Assembly (NCBI GenBank): GCA_963921195.1
Contig: OY992537.1
Location: 82,783,287-82,847,286 of the forward strand
Source of the DNA: Pegoplata infirma
Lineage: Eukaryota > Arthropoda > Insecta > Diptera > Anthomyiidae
DNA length: 64,000 nucleotides
Direction: 5' to 3'
Under the pieces are notes generated by a model. That model was not told the origin of the DNA, searched no databases, and worked only from the letters and a program-made list of their open reading frames with translations. Positions 32,463 to 43,690 of this stretch are shown here, one piece after another. Both the position numbers and the translations under genes were made by a program. Each line of letters starts with the position of its first letter. Position 1 is the first letter of the stretch.

Positions 32463-33410
32463 TCTGTGCGCCACCTCAGTTTGACTATATAGGCTAACGA
32501 CTAAAAAAAAAAAAGAAGGAAATACGAATAACATTTTTCATTTTCTTAGGTTAGGTTAGGTTATGAAGGATGACGCTGGCGGAAACCAGCGTCCATGGAG
32601 GCCACGTGATGGCCCATTATGATTCCTTTAATTATTTTTCCTCTTCTCTGTTTAGTCCTAAGTTGTTCGCCTTATGCGTCCCATTTTGATGCTTTAATAA
32701 ACGCAAGTAGAGTCCAAGGATTTGTGTCCCGAAGTTCTGATAAATTCTGAAAAATATAAGAACCGAAAATTTTAAATCTTCTAAATGATAGTGCAGGGCA
32801 TTCGCATAAATAATGGTAGGTGTCTTCTACGGATTCCCTGCACCATCTGCATGTATCATCATTTCCTATTCTAATTGTTACCATGTGTTTACCCAATGTG
32901 TTGTGACCAGTAATGAGGTTAACTGTAGCTCTAAGTTGCTTCCTGTTCATATCTAAAAGAATTTTGCTGTGTTTTAACAGGCTTTCATCCCATAATAATT
33001 TTGTCTGTATACTTCGATCAGAGCTGGACCATTTATTCAACCAAATCGCCCTTGAGTCCAATCTTATTTTTTGACAGAAAATAGAGAGTGGAGGGAACAC
33101 CTCTTAAAACCAAAAAGGTTTGGCAACTTCGATTTGTTACTTGGAAAATAACTCACTGGTGAATAAAATCGTTTTTCACCAGATGGTGAATAAAACGTAA
33201 CATAAGTTTTTTGTTCAACAAACATTTTTTTTATATTTTTTTTCATAATATTTTTTTATCAATTCTTTTTTTATCAAATTTTTTTTTCATAACTTTTTTT
33301 TTGTCAATATATTTTTTTTTATCCAATTTTTTCCCCTTTTTTCAAGATTTTTTTTTTCTTAATCAAAAATTTTTTTCATCAAAAAATTTTTGTTTTTTCT
33401 CCAAAATTTT
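32463..33410 (-). repeat. A-rich dispersed repeat copy, split by a LINE tail
   Basis: CGCCACCTCAGTTTGACTAT (32,469) and CATTTTTCATTTTCTTA on the left continue after the insertion as AAAACCAAAAAGGTTTGG and CACCAGATGGTGAATAAAAC on the right, then T-rich units to about 33,410. This is the same order as the copies at 1.6 and 19.4 kb. Confidence 0.8.
32549..33101 (-). pseudogene. 5'-truncated LINE tail (I/LOA-like), copy 2
   Basis: A 553-bp minus-strand LINE fragment inserted in the dispersed repeat. A 5-bp TCTTA lies on both sides (32,544-32,548 and 33,102-33,106). The open part (32,672 to about 33,080) has SSSDRSIQTKLLWDESLLKH, RATVNLITGHNTLGKHM and the knuckle DTCRWCRESVEDTYHYLC, then NPWTLLAFIKASKWDA at the stop. 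It is longer than copy 1 at its 5' end, and its 3' tail is AACCTAACCTAACC. Residues before about position 10 of the 142-codon frame are read from the flanking junction, so the ATG at 33100 is not meaningful. Confidence 0.88.
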
Positions 33411-33422
33411 TGTACCTTTAAT

Positions 33423-34485
33423 AAAAAGTACCTTTTATAAAAAGTACCTTTTATAAAAAGTATCTTTTATAAAAAGTACCTTTTATAAAAAGTACCTTTT
33501 ATAAAAAGTACCTTTTATAAAAAGTACCTTTTATAAAAAGTACCTTTTATAAAAATTACCTTTTATAAAAAGTATCTTTTATAAAAAGTACCTTTTATAA
33601 AAAGTACCTTTTATAAAAAGTACCTTTTATAAAAAGTACCTTTTATAAAAAGTACCTTTTATAAAAAGTACCTTTTATAAAAAGTACCTTTTATAAAAAG
33701 TACCTTTTATAAAAAGTACCTTTTATAAAAAGTACCTTTTATAAAAAGTACCTTTTATAAAAAGTACCTTTTATAAAAAGTACCTTTTATAAAAAGTACC
33801 TTTTATAAAAAGTACCTTTTATAAAAAGTACCTTTTATAAAAAGTACCTTTTATAAAAAGTACATTTTATAAAAAGTACCTTTTATAAAAATTACCTTTT
33901 ATAAAAAGTACCTTTTATAAAAAGTACCTTTTATAAAAAGTACCTTTTATAAAAAGTACCTTTTATAAAAAGTACCATTTATAAAAAGTACCATTTATAA
34001 AAAGTACCTTTTATAAAAATTACCTTTTATAAAAAGTACCTTTTATAAAAAGTGCCTTTTATAAAAAGTACCTTTTATAAAAAGTACCTTTTATAAAAAA
34101 ACCTTTTATAAAAAAACTTTTATAAAAAGTAGCTTTTATAAAAAAACCTTTTATAAAAAGTAATCTTTAAAAAAAGTACCTTTTATAAAAAGTTTTTTTT
34201 TTTTTAAAGTACCTTTTATAAAAATTACCCTTTATAAAAAGTACCTTTTATAAAAAGCACCTTATTTAAAAAGTACCTTTTTTTAAAAGTACCTTTCATA
34301 AAAGGTATCTTTCATAAAAAGTACCTTTTATAAAAAGTACCTTTTATAAAAAGTACCTTTTATAAAAAGTACCTTTTATAAAAAGTACCTTTTATAAAAA
34401 GTACCTTTTATAAAAAGTACCTTTTATAAAAAGTTCCCTTTATAAAAAGTACCTTTCAAAAATTACTTTTAATATATAGTACCTT
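33423..34485. repeat. 16-bp minisatellite AAAAAGTACCTTTTAT
   Basis: A tandem array of about 1.06 kb, roughly 65 units by length. The core 33,423-34,090 is nearly perfect. From about 34,100 to 34,310 units are degenerate with indels (AAAAAACCTTTTAT, T-runs), then regular again to about 34,440. Each unit contains the 10-bp palindrome TTTTATAAAA. No coding meaning. Confidence 0.95.
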
Positions 34486-34489
34486 TTAT

Positions 34490-35390
34490 TAAAAGTACCG
34501 ACAGTACACTTTTTGGTACTTTTTTATTTCCTGAAATAATAATCATAGAAAATTTTTATATTTCCTGAAAAAATGATACAGAATCTTAAAATTTGTAAGG
34601 TAGGAGAATTCGGTAAAAACACATTCTGGGAAAAATATGTTTTGGGGTAAAATGGCTAAAAAAGTGTATTTGCAGTACTTTTGATATTTAGGACGTAATG
34701 GTTCTATGTAGAAACTTAAAATTAAGAATGTAAAATCCTTTTAATATTTGCTGAAACAGTGATCCTAGAAAACTAAAATATGGAATGTAGGATTCTTCGG
34801 TGAAGAAAAAAACATTCTGAAAGAGGTACTTTTTGGAAATTCCGTTTCTAACGGGGGTAATAAAGTGTACTTTTGGTACATTTTTTGTTCCTATAATAAT
34901 GACTTTAGAAGCTTGAATTTTGGAATGGTGGGTACTTCGGTGAAAAAACATTCTACTAAATTTTTGAAAAAAATCCGTTTCTAGAGGTATAAAAAAGTGT
35001 TTTTTGATACTTTTTATATTTCACGAAGTAATGATCCTAGGCACTGAAATTTTGAATGCTGGATAGCGCTCCTTTAGGAAATTCTGTTTCTAAGGGTCGC
35101 GACCGATCGTAAGGGGGATAAAGAAGTGTAAATTTGGTTATTCTTATATTTCTTGAAATAATGGTTCAGAAACAGAATTTTAAATATAGGATCACCTAGC
35201 AAAAAAAAAAGTTTTTAAAAATTTAATTTTAAGGGAAGAGGTGGTAAATGGTTATTTTTACCTATCTAACTATTAAACTAAAAGCCCCAGAAATAACAGC
35301 CATATTTTAGAATTTTAAGGTTAAAAGTGTTACCTGGTAAAAGTGGTGTAAAATGGTACTTTTCATATCTATAAAATAACGACAATAGAA
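34490..35390. repeat. Degenerate tandem array of about 150-180 bp units
   Basis: About five or six diverged units. Each has a GTGTACTTTTGGTACTTTTT-like start, TATTTCCTGAAATAATGATCC, a TTTTGGAATG.TGG word and TTCGGTGAAAAAACATTCT, then CCGTTTCTAA.GGG. The unit start contains GGTACTTTTTATAT, from which the neighbouring 16-bp minisatellite could have expanded. The minus frame 34688-34951 falls inside and is not a gene. Confidence 0.6.
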
Positions 35391-35409
35391 ATTTTTATTT
35401 CTTTAAGGC

Positions 35410-35525
35410 ATATTATACGGAGAGGAATGAAACTTACATGGAACAAAAGGAGATGGAATTGGAAATGAAATGGGGTAGAACAGGGAACGAAATGGAATAG
35501 AGCAGGGAAAAATATGGAATGATAC
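35410..35525 (+). repeat. Purine-rich GGAATGAAAT tract
   Basis: About 110 bases, almost all A and G, with recurrent GGAATG, GGAAATGAAATGG and AACAGGGAA words. No gene. Confidence 0.6.
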
Positions 35526-35734
35526 TTTTTACTCAAATTTATCGTATTTAACTTTTTTACTCCATATTTTTTCTCTCTATATGTTTTTTCACTCAGACAT
35601 ATTTTTATTCCCATTTCTTTTTTCACTCAAATAATTATTCACTTAAAATCCAAAAATCCAATATCAGAGCTCGAAAATTGTCAATATCTTTTTTTCACCG
35701 GAACGCACATGATAACGTACCAGCGAAGTTATTC

Positions 35735-36445
35735 AAATTGTACGCAGCTCAACACGAAAATGCATACTGGATTCTGGTTAGTGATTTGGATAGTGTCTGT
35801 TGCACTGATTCCAAATCCGGAGCCCAAATTTGTCTATCGCGTCAGGATTTTGAGTAATTCGCTGTTAAAGTGCCGATAAAGGGCATTTTTTACCCTTTTT
35901 AAAAGCTTATAAAATAAGATCCTGACATGTAAATGACTTGGTATCAAGCTCATTCGAAAGCCTGTAATTTTCTCTTTAAGATAAGATAAAATTTTCTAAA
36001 AATTTAATTTTATAAAATGGTTAAAAAATCATTAGCAAAAAACCTTCAATTTTTTCAATATTTAGTTTATTTACACAGTGTTTTTTAACAAATTTTCATA
36101 CAAGTTCATACGTAAATTTTAGATTTGAAGCACTTGTGGCTAATGATTTTTTTACCATTTTAGAAAAATAAATTCCAAGAAGATTTGGTCTTGTCTGAAA
36201 GAGAAAATTACACACTTTCGAATGAGTTTAATACCAAGTCATTTGCATGTCAGGATCTTATTTTATAGGCGTTCAAAAATGGTCATAATGGGCATTTTTT
36301 GACACTTTAACCATGATTTTCTCCAAATTGTGACGTGATAGAAAAATTTGAGTGACCGTTTTGGAATTTGGGCACCAAACCCTATCAAATTTTTTTAGTT
36401 TCATCCAAAACGCAGCGACAAACCTCAGATTTGTAGAGCGGTGTT
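35735..36445. mobile_element. Foldback element (GCGGTGTTAT family), about 0.7 kb
   Basis: A large imperfect palindrome centred near 36,085. Left landmarks GATTCCAAATCCGGAGCCCA, TAAGATCCTGACATGTAAAT and TTGGTATCAAGCTCATTCGA reappear inverted on the right (TCGAATGAGTTTAATACCAA, ATTTGCATGTCAGGATCTTA). The right end is GAGCGGTGTTAT. The left end is more decayed (GCAGCTCAACAC). Arms are about 350 bases. No ORF. The same family as 43,829-44,694. Confidence 0.75.
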
Positions 36446-36449
36446 ATTC

Positions 36450-38660
36450 ATTGAAATATTATTTAATAAAAGACGTAAACGTCCACAAGTAAATAAAACA
36501 AAGACTACCTAGGGGATTTTTTTTTAATCGATAGAGTAATCCTGATCCTTCTATTATTCTGTATTCAATACAACCGGAAACGAAGTACCGGTATGGTAAG
36601 CTAGTTTAAATATATCATAATATTGTTTTGAAAAAATTTAATAAAGAAATCTTATAACTTAAATTAATTTTTTTTTAGTGAATATGAAAGTTTTTATTGA
36701 ATAAAAGAAATTATATTTTTGTTTATTTTATTTTCTCTTAAATCCACATCACTCATCCGTAACGTTAAACTTTTGCATTTATCATACGCATTGTGTGTTT
36801 CGTTTTGTTTGGGTATATAACAGCATATGTGGTAAAACCCATTTCATCAGATTTTTGAAATTACTTGTACACTGTGGTAAAGGGTATATTTGTCATTGCA
36901 TATGTAACTCGAATTTTAAAAATTGTGATCCAAAAAATTAAGTTGTTAGTTATTGACCAGAACTCCACCTAGATATATATATGTACATTTTCTAAAAGAT
37001 TACGAATTTTTCTGCAGTATTTTACGTTATTTTTATAAGTCATTTGTACATTTAAAAACAAATCCAAGACAAAGTTCGGAAGCTAATCTAATTAACTCCA
37101 TAAAAAATGTAAGTTTGAGTTCATCTTTAATTTATCAATATTCTGTTAGTTCTTAACTTATCTAGGTGGTAAAAAGCTTATTTACGTGGTACTTTTGCCT
37201 TCTTCATTCTGTGCGCACAAATGGTATTTTAATGCAATTTTAAAATGCACTTTTTCCTCCAACTTATATATATTTTGAGTAAATAAGTATTTTTTTTTTT
37301 TCAATGTGTTATTAAAACATACATGTGTTTGCTAAATGTGAGTATTTAACAGGGAATTTAATAATTTAATTAAAAGCTAAAAACTTTATCATTCATTTTC
37401 TCAACTCTAGTTTTGTTGGAGTTAATCACACTAGCTTCTGAATAGCTCATATGATTTGGTTGTAGAAATATGTCCATAAAATTTAAGGATAATCGGACAT
37501 AAGTAAGGTGTGCCGCATAGCCAGTCGCATTGATGTGTTGTTATTTAAATTTCCTCAAATTTGGAATTATTAAAATTGCAGCAATCACTAAAAACTGTCA
37601 CAAAAAGACAGTTAAAAAAAAAAATTATGAACATTTTATGAAATGCAAAGGAAAAATCTTGGTACTATTATTAAAAAAAAAAAATAATTCTACTGATTTC
37701 AAATATCCGAAAATAATTGATTTATTATTATATTCTCGGTGTAGTAAATCTTATGATTTTATTTTATGTGGCTAAAAGTGTATTGAGTATGTGTCCCAGT
37801 ATAGCGATGCATACATCTCAATGCCATATGAATGTGCTTTTATAAGCTTGCATAAATCCTTTGCATATTTTTTTGAAAGTAAAAAAAAAATATCATACTT
37901 TCCATCAGAGATTTTATAAAATCTGATTAGTGCTCGCAGAATTCTCATATTTTTTGTACGCCTTTGCTTTATGTAGTCCGTAAAACATATCCTTTTCCAA
38001 TTTTTAAAAATTTAAAATTTAAAAAAATTAAGAATTTTTTTTTTAAATCAAAAATGTGTGTATGTATCTTTAAAGTCCTCAAAATGCATTCGATTCAAAT
38101 CAGTTGTTCGAGTTTATATATGGACTATTTTTTTGTAAAACTGAAGACAAAGCAAGTTTTAAAAATGCATCTACATATTGCAATTGCATCAAAAATGCAC
38201 ATTTTTTAAACAAATATTTTTTAGTGAATTAGTATGAAGTCCGATTACATTAATTTTAGATTTTTCCCATTTTTAAGGAAAATAAAATTTGAGAATAAAC
38301 CCGATTGTTTGAAAATTAAAAAAAAAAAAAAACTGTATATGAATATGTTGTATTATGCATGCTGTTAATATAAAGAAATTTAAAAGGCCAAACGCCAGAA
38401 TTTTATTTTCTTTGTATTCTCTGATGGAAAGGATGATATAGGAATCTGTTTTGAATATCTCGTGATTGAAATATGTCATTTAAAAAAAATGTGGTCAATG
38501 CAAATGTTACAAAAAAAAATATTTCAATTTATTTATCAACATTTCCAAAAGAGCAAGTACTTATGAGATTTCAAAGTTCTAAAGCTTATTGCGTTGGCCC
38601 TTTCATTTCACGAAGTGTAATTTTAAACAATATTTTACATAAAAAAGCGAATTATATATA
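36450..38660. other. AT-rich DNA, no gene seen
   Basis: About 2.2 kb with no repeat boundaries or domains that I recognise. Several open frames of 60-80 codons (36953-37156, 37530-37775, 37964-38209, 38473-38661) are rich in K, F, I and N, as expected by chance in AT-rich DNA. Confidence 0.35.
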
Positions 38661-38666
38661 AAAAAA

Positions 38667-39250
38667 ATCAAGTAAAAGTGTTAAAAGCTAAGCCGTATCT
38701 TTTATACCCTCCAACACGTTAAAAAATTTTAAAAAATGGCAGGACCGTCTTTTTTGGGGGGAGGAGGTCAGCGGAGTCGGTGGAGAACACCACCCCCTGC
38801 TATAAATGTTTACAAATTATTTGTTTCTGATATTAACAATTAAATTATACTTTTTATACGTTATTTATAACTATTTTCTATAATCACGCCCCAAAAGGTT
38901 GGGTGGCCGGAAAAAATCGAGTTTCCTAATCCCCTTGATCGAAGTGCAGGTCTATAAACTTAATATAGCATAAAAATGTAACATTTTCTGAGAAAAAATT
39001 AAAAAAAGACTCGTAAAAAAATTATGTTTTTCAGGGGTTTTTCTAGTTCTTCAAGGGCAAACTTTTTTCCCCTGGTCCGATTATGCCCATCTTAGAACTT
39101 AACCTTACCAGTAACATAAGAGATAGTCTTGCCAAACCTCTGGGTTCTATCTCTTTTAGTTTGGACTGCATCGTTGTTTCTACAGACGGACGGACAGTGC
39201 TAGAATAACTTAGATTCTATCAAGGATCAATAATATATGAGCAAATCTAT
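38667..39250 (-). mobile_element. mini-me-like element, degenerate
   Basis: Minus orientation. ATCAAGTAAAAGTGTTAAAA with TATACCCTCCAACACG is the diverged 3' end. ACAGACGGACGGACAG at about 39,181-39,196 is the (GTCY)n run in complement, and TAACTTAGATTCTATCAAGG follows as in other copies. The hairpin 5' end is not recognisable. Confidence 0.65.
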
Positions 39251-39615
39251 GGGAAACTTAAGTGACGGATCACAAATTTAGTTAAATTTTGGTTTTTTGT
39301 TAGAGCTTCGTAAATGACTAAAAACCATATTTTTTTTGGATCAATACTTTGGAAGATATGGGCGTTTAAAAAAGCGTTTTTTGACAATATTGACTTTTGG
39401 ACAGTTCTTTAACATTTTTGTGCTCGGAAACCGTAAGTCGTACGAAAAAAACGTACAACAACAATATTGTTTTAAAAATTATAAAGATTTAAAATTTATA
39501 ATTTTTTTTTTTTTTTAAATTTCAACAAAACATTTTGAAAAACAAATATGTCTTTGCCACTAGGAAAGACACTTTGGATTTCCAAAAGCAAAATTTTGTA
39601 TTTAAGTTTAGAATG
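39251..39615. other. AT-rich spacer
   Basis: No supportable gene; low-complexity stretches around 39,490-39,520. Confidence 0.35.
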
Positions 39616-39619
39616 TGCT

Positions 39620-39673
39620 AAGTGGAGACGTTGACAGCTTTCGGAAGATGCCACCCTTCCATCATCAGCACTT
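39620..39673 (-). ncRNA. Possible hammerhead-ribozyme-like motif
   Basis: On the minus strand: AAGTG, then CTGATGA (39,662-39,668), a hairpin GGAAG-GGTGGCAT-CTTCC, GAAA (39,639-39,642), and downstream CTC followed by CACTT, which can pair with AAGTG. That is the order stem I, CUGAUGA, stem II, GAAA, stem III, cleavage site, stem I. Weak points are one extra U after CUGAUGA and a stem III of at most two pairs. Minimal type-I hammerheads are known in Penelope-like retroelements, but I see no other Penelope sequence here. Confidence 0.3.
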
Positions 39674-40463
39674 TAAATGAAACTTTTGAACAAATAGGAT
39701 ATCGGAATTACTTTTTTTACGCATAACCCGAATACCCACCATCATCCATGGTGTATTCATTTGGCACCAACTTAATCAATCTCAACGTTTTACAGAGTTG
39801 GGTTTTTTCTTAGTGTTAACCCTTTTCAAGTCTGGAAAAATTTCAAACCTAACGGACATTTTTAAGACTTGCAAAGTCCTACTTAGGGTTAACGCTTTTT
39901 CTTAGCGACATTTATTAATTGTATCTCGTGTTAACACCATTTTCAATTTTATTCCAGAAAAAGTGACTTGTATTTCAGATTTTATCGCTTTTATTTCAGA
40001 TTTTCTGAAACATTAACGGAAAATCTGAAATACGCAAAATACAAATGAATAGTTCTGAAATTAATTGGCAAAATGTGAAATACAATTAACTTTTTTTCTG
40101 AAAATCAGTTGATTTTCACTGAAATACTAATAAAATTATTGAATTTTTTTTTAGAGCACCGGAAATTTAATAAGGTTGGTCCTGATACATTTTTATGACA
40201 TCTCCATTTTCGATCAGTTTCGATACTTATCAAAAAAATGTTGAAAGTTATAGCCCTACTCGTCGGGGATAAAATTATGCACTTATATTTATTTACCTTG
40301 AATTTTTAAAATTTAAACTTCCTTGGATTTTTAACTTTGTTTGTTACATTTTTGATTAGAAAAGTTTTCTCTCCTATTTTATAGTTATGTCATATAATAT
40401 CTAACTTTTATTTATTTTAGTTTGGTAGTTTTTTCATTTCAATTTATGTTTTGTGTTTAATGC
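39674..40463. other. AT-rich spacer, no gene seen
   Basis: Contains inverted GTTAACCC/GGGTTAAC words (39,818 and 39,892) but no recognisable element or gene. Confidence 0.35.
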
Positions 40464-40760
40464 AGCGTTGGCAACCGATACCCACCTAGAATAACGGTAT
40501 TTGGCTATTGTACAGCAACCAATAAATGGATATTTTCAAAAGCGATTATGAAAGCTGATGAAATTTCTAGTATTTTAAATGTGTCACTTCGTGTTTCTAC
40601 CGGTTCGATTTCAAAATATAGGTCAATACCTTTATAAAAACCGTTTGAAACGGTATTATAACGGTATTGGCATATATTGCTAAAACGAACAGGTAGAAAC
40701 ACGAAGTGAAACATTTAAAATACTAGAAATTTCATCAGCTTTTTTATAATCGCTTCTACA
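40464..40760. mobile_element. hAT-type end plus a 64-bp-arm inverted repeat
   Basis: CAGCGTTGGCAACCGATACC near 40,464 resembles the CAGGGTTGGCAACCG end of the element at 41,901, and AACGGTATT words follow. Inside, about 40,538-40,600 and 40,690-40,755 form an inverted repeat (TTTCTAGTATTTTAAATGTG and CACATTTAAAATACTAGAAA type) with one or two mismatches. The second terminus of a hAT element is not found. Confidence 0.55.
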
Positions 40761-40885
40761 CGAAAAATGTCTCAGAATTTGAGAATTTTTCAACACGAAA
40801 AATGTCTCAGATTCTAAGAAATTTTTTTTAGAAAAACTTTCAGATTTTGAGACATTTTTCGTATAGAAAAATTCTCGCATTGAAA
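40761..40885. repeat. 35-bp TCTCAGATTCTGAGA repeat, fragment
   Basis: About three units (ATGTCTCAGAATTTGAGAAT, GAAAAATGTCTCAGATTC, TTGAGACATTTTTCGTATAG) of the dispersed repeat whose largest array is at 53.37 kb. Confidence 0.6.
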
Positions 40886-41740
40886 AAATTTGCATGTAGA
40901 ATTGATTAATCATTTAATTAATGTCCTAGAGATATTTTTATTTAAGCCAAATTACTTTTTTAAAAAGTTGAAAATTTGGAGTGTTAGTAATATCCCAAAA
41001 ACTGTTCTACTTTTCAAAATTTTCTGATTCATTGCAAGTTTTTACAAAGAAAATAAATGTAAAATGTCATGGATCAAAATCTCTGTAAATACCTATTTTA
41101 CACTATCACACTTTTCCATTATATAGATCAAACTTTACCAACTTCTAAAAGATTGACAGCTGGTCATATCTCATAAGTGAATAATTTCTGTCAAAAAACT
41201 GTTATAAGATATTTCATTGGTGAAAACGCTTGCATAATGGAAAAGTATAATAGTGTAAAGTGGGTAAAACTGGTGTTACCAGGCACTTACACAGGAATTT
41301 TTTTTATGGGGCCAAAAAAAAATTTGCTTTTGAAATTAATTTTTTTCACCTCTTTGTTTTTGAGCCTAGATATTTTTATTATTTTTGAGATAAAAAGAAA
41401 TCCATTTATTTAAAAAAAAAATTGAAAACTTACGCCACGTATTTTTAAAAAATTGTCAAATATACTTTACGCGTAAAAACTTACATCTCTGGGACACCTT
41501 TTTGAATTGTGCATATACTTCTTCAAAGTTTTGGATTATAAATCATATTTATGCAGAAAATTTTTGGTACAGAATATTCTTCGATTCTAAGCTTCATATT
41601 TTTTTAATAATATCTAAGATTTTGAGACATTTTTGGAACGAAAATCGAAAAGGTTGTTGTTCTACAATTTTTGAACAAAAAAAAAAAAATAAATTCAAAG
41701 ATATTTTAACCATAGAAATATTTTTACTATACTCACGATT
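40886..41740. other. AT-rich spacer, no gene seen
   Basis: No bounded element or gene is supported. Open frames 41177-41413 and 41502-41804 have no domain. Confidence 0.35.
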
Positions 41741-41892
41741 TAAAACATTATTCTCAAAAAATTCTCAAACTTTGAGAAATTTTTTGTACAGAAAAACTCT
41801 TTAACTCTGAGAAGTTTTTAGTTTAGAAAATCCTCAGATTCTGAGACATTTTTCGTAAAGAAAAACTTTCAGATTCTAAGAAAAAGATGTTT
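41741..41892. repeat. 35-bp TCTCAGATTCTGAGA repeat, fragment
   Basis: Units such as AATCCTCAGATTCTGAGACA and TTTTTCGTAAAGAAAAAC lead directly into the duplication flanking the hAT-type element at 41,901. Confidence 0.6.
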
Positions 41893-41900
41893 GTTTTAAG

Positions 41901-43143
41901 CAGGGTTGGCAACCGAAACGAATAACGGTATTGGTAACGGTATTGGTATTACATATTTCTTATATCGGTAACGGTAAATGTAACGGTATTTTCGATTATT
42001 TCGGTAACGATAAACTGTTACCGAAACATTAATTCCGGTACGTACCGGTATTATGAATAAAATTTACCCAAAGTGTTAAAAAGTAAAAAAATTGGTAAAA
42101 ACAGGTAAAAAATCAAAAATTTATTTAATAAAATAAAAAAACTGTTAAATTTAGTGAATTTTCAACACAAAATTATGTAGTACTTGTATATAATGCTATT
42201 AATTAACTCAGAATTTAATTAAAATATTCACTCAATATTGTAATTTAACAAATATTTTTTGATTTTCCGCGTGTTTTTAACAAATTTATGACTTTTCAAC
42301 ACTTTTCCAAGAAACAATTGTAAAACTACAAAATATTCTGCTAAGTTTTGCACAAAAAAAAATTAAAGTCAGCAAACAGGGTCAGCAAAAATACAGAAAC
42401 ATTTCTGTTATTTTTAAATCTTAATGACAGAAAATTTGGTTAAAGGATCCATTTTTGCAGAAAAATTAGAAAACTTTTATCTAATTCAAACTAAAAGCTT
42501 TCTAACAGAGTTGTTCTTCTCAGTGTACGACTTGGGCTCATTATGTATATAACCCCAGACAACCACCTCTCCGCGCTTGCCTGCGTGGATGACACTGCCA
42601 GCAACACTTTAGCGACTTGGCGCAATTCAGGTTTGTCTCTTCTTTCATCTTCCTACTTAAAAATGTTTACATTACATGGCACTCACTTTTTTCTTTGGAA
42701 CATTTTAGGTAAATTGCGAATGTGATCATTGGTTTGACCGATTTTCACGTATTATTTCTCAAGATTTAGTTAATTGTGAATGTGACCACTGGTTGGGCCG
42801 ATTTCATTATTGTCCAAATAACAATGCGATTTGCAATGTAAAATTTTTTATTTTTTTTATTTTACGTAGATTAAAAATATTATACATTGTTTTTTATCTG
42901 TATTTTATGACAACCGAAACAAAACCGATATAATACCGGTAAAAATCCGAATAAAGGTAAGGGTTTTTTATCGGTAACGATATTTAAATTTTTTTTATTT
43001 CGGTATTGGTAACGGTCTTCTTTGTCCTTCTTTACTCCTCAATGGAGCATAGGGCTTCATAGGGCTGGTAACGGTAACGGTAGTCAAAATAAAAGGGTTT
43101 TTAATTGGTAACGGTATTGAAAGGGTAACTGTAGCCAACACTG
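41901..43143. mobile_element. hAT-type element with GGTAACGGTA subterminal repeats
   Basis: Ends CAGGGTTGGCAACCG and the inverse of CAGTGTTGGCTACAG, flanked by a perfect 8-bp duplication GTTTTAAG (41,893-41,900 and 43,144-43,151). Both subterminal regions (41,905-42,060 and 42,910-43,135) are packed with GGTAACGGTA-like words, about ten on each side, the usual form of hAT transposase-binding sites. The 800-bp middle has only short frames (42543-42725) with no transposase motif, so the copy is non-autonomous. Confidence 0.88.
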
Positions 43144-43151
43144 GTTTTAAG

Positions 43152-43310
43152 AAAATTTGCTTTTAGAATAATTCTCAATTTCTGAGACATTTTCGAAAAG
43201 AAAAATTCTTAGATTCTGAAACATTTTCGTACAAAAAAACCCTCAGATTCTAAGACATTTATCGCATAGAAAAAGTTCTCAGTATTTGAAACATTTTCGT
43301 TAAAAATGCC
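43152..43310. repeat. 35-bp TCTCAGATTCTGAGA repeat, fragment
   Basis: Four or five units (CTCAATTTCTGAGACATTTTC, TTAGATTCTGAAACATTTTCG) continue the array on the other side of the hAT-type insertion. Confidence 0.6.
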
Positions 43311-43690
43311 TGCAAATTTTGTTCTCTTGCCCAAAACATCATATCATGATAATATTTGCTAAAAATTTGGGTGTAGAAGTTTAGACTTGGTGAAAATGCA
43401 GTTTTGGTAAAAAAAATGAGAAAAACTTTTTTGATTTAAAAAATGTTGTTGAAAAAAAAAATTTGATGAAAAAAAAAAAAATTGATGAAAAAAAAAAAAT
43501 TGATGAATGAAAAAAAAAGTGTGATAAAAAAATTTGATAAAAAAATTTGATAAAAAAATAAAAATTATGAAAATAAATGTTTGATGAAAAAAAGTTTGAT
43601 AAAAAAAAATTTGATATAAAAAATAAAAATTTTATGAAAAAAAAAAAAAAAATTTATTAAAAAAACGTTTGATGAAAATAATTATGTTTA
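43311..43690 (+). repeat. A-rich dispersed repeat, 5' part and A-rich core
   Basis: AAAATGCCTGCAAATTTTGT, CATATCATGATAATATTTG and TTTAGACTTGGTGAAAATGC match 1566-1900 in order. About 260 bases of TTGATGAAAAAAAAA units follow. The 3' part seen in other copies is missing. Confidence 0.75.

Noticed and set aside
33423..34485. Regular 16-bp array considered as a CRISPR array
   Set aside because: Units are contiguous, without unique spacers, and 16 bp is too short; it is a minisatellite in a eukaryotic genome.
37530..37775. Short K/N/F/I-rich open frame (and others in 36.9-38.7 kb)
   Set aside because: Composition and length are as expected by chance in AT-rich DNA; no motif and no codon-bias change.
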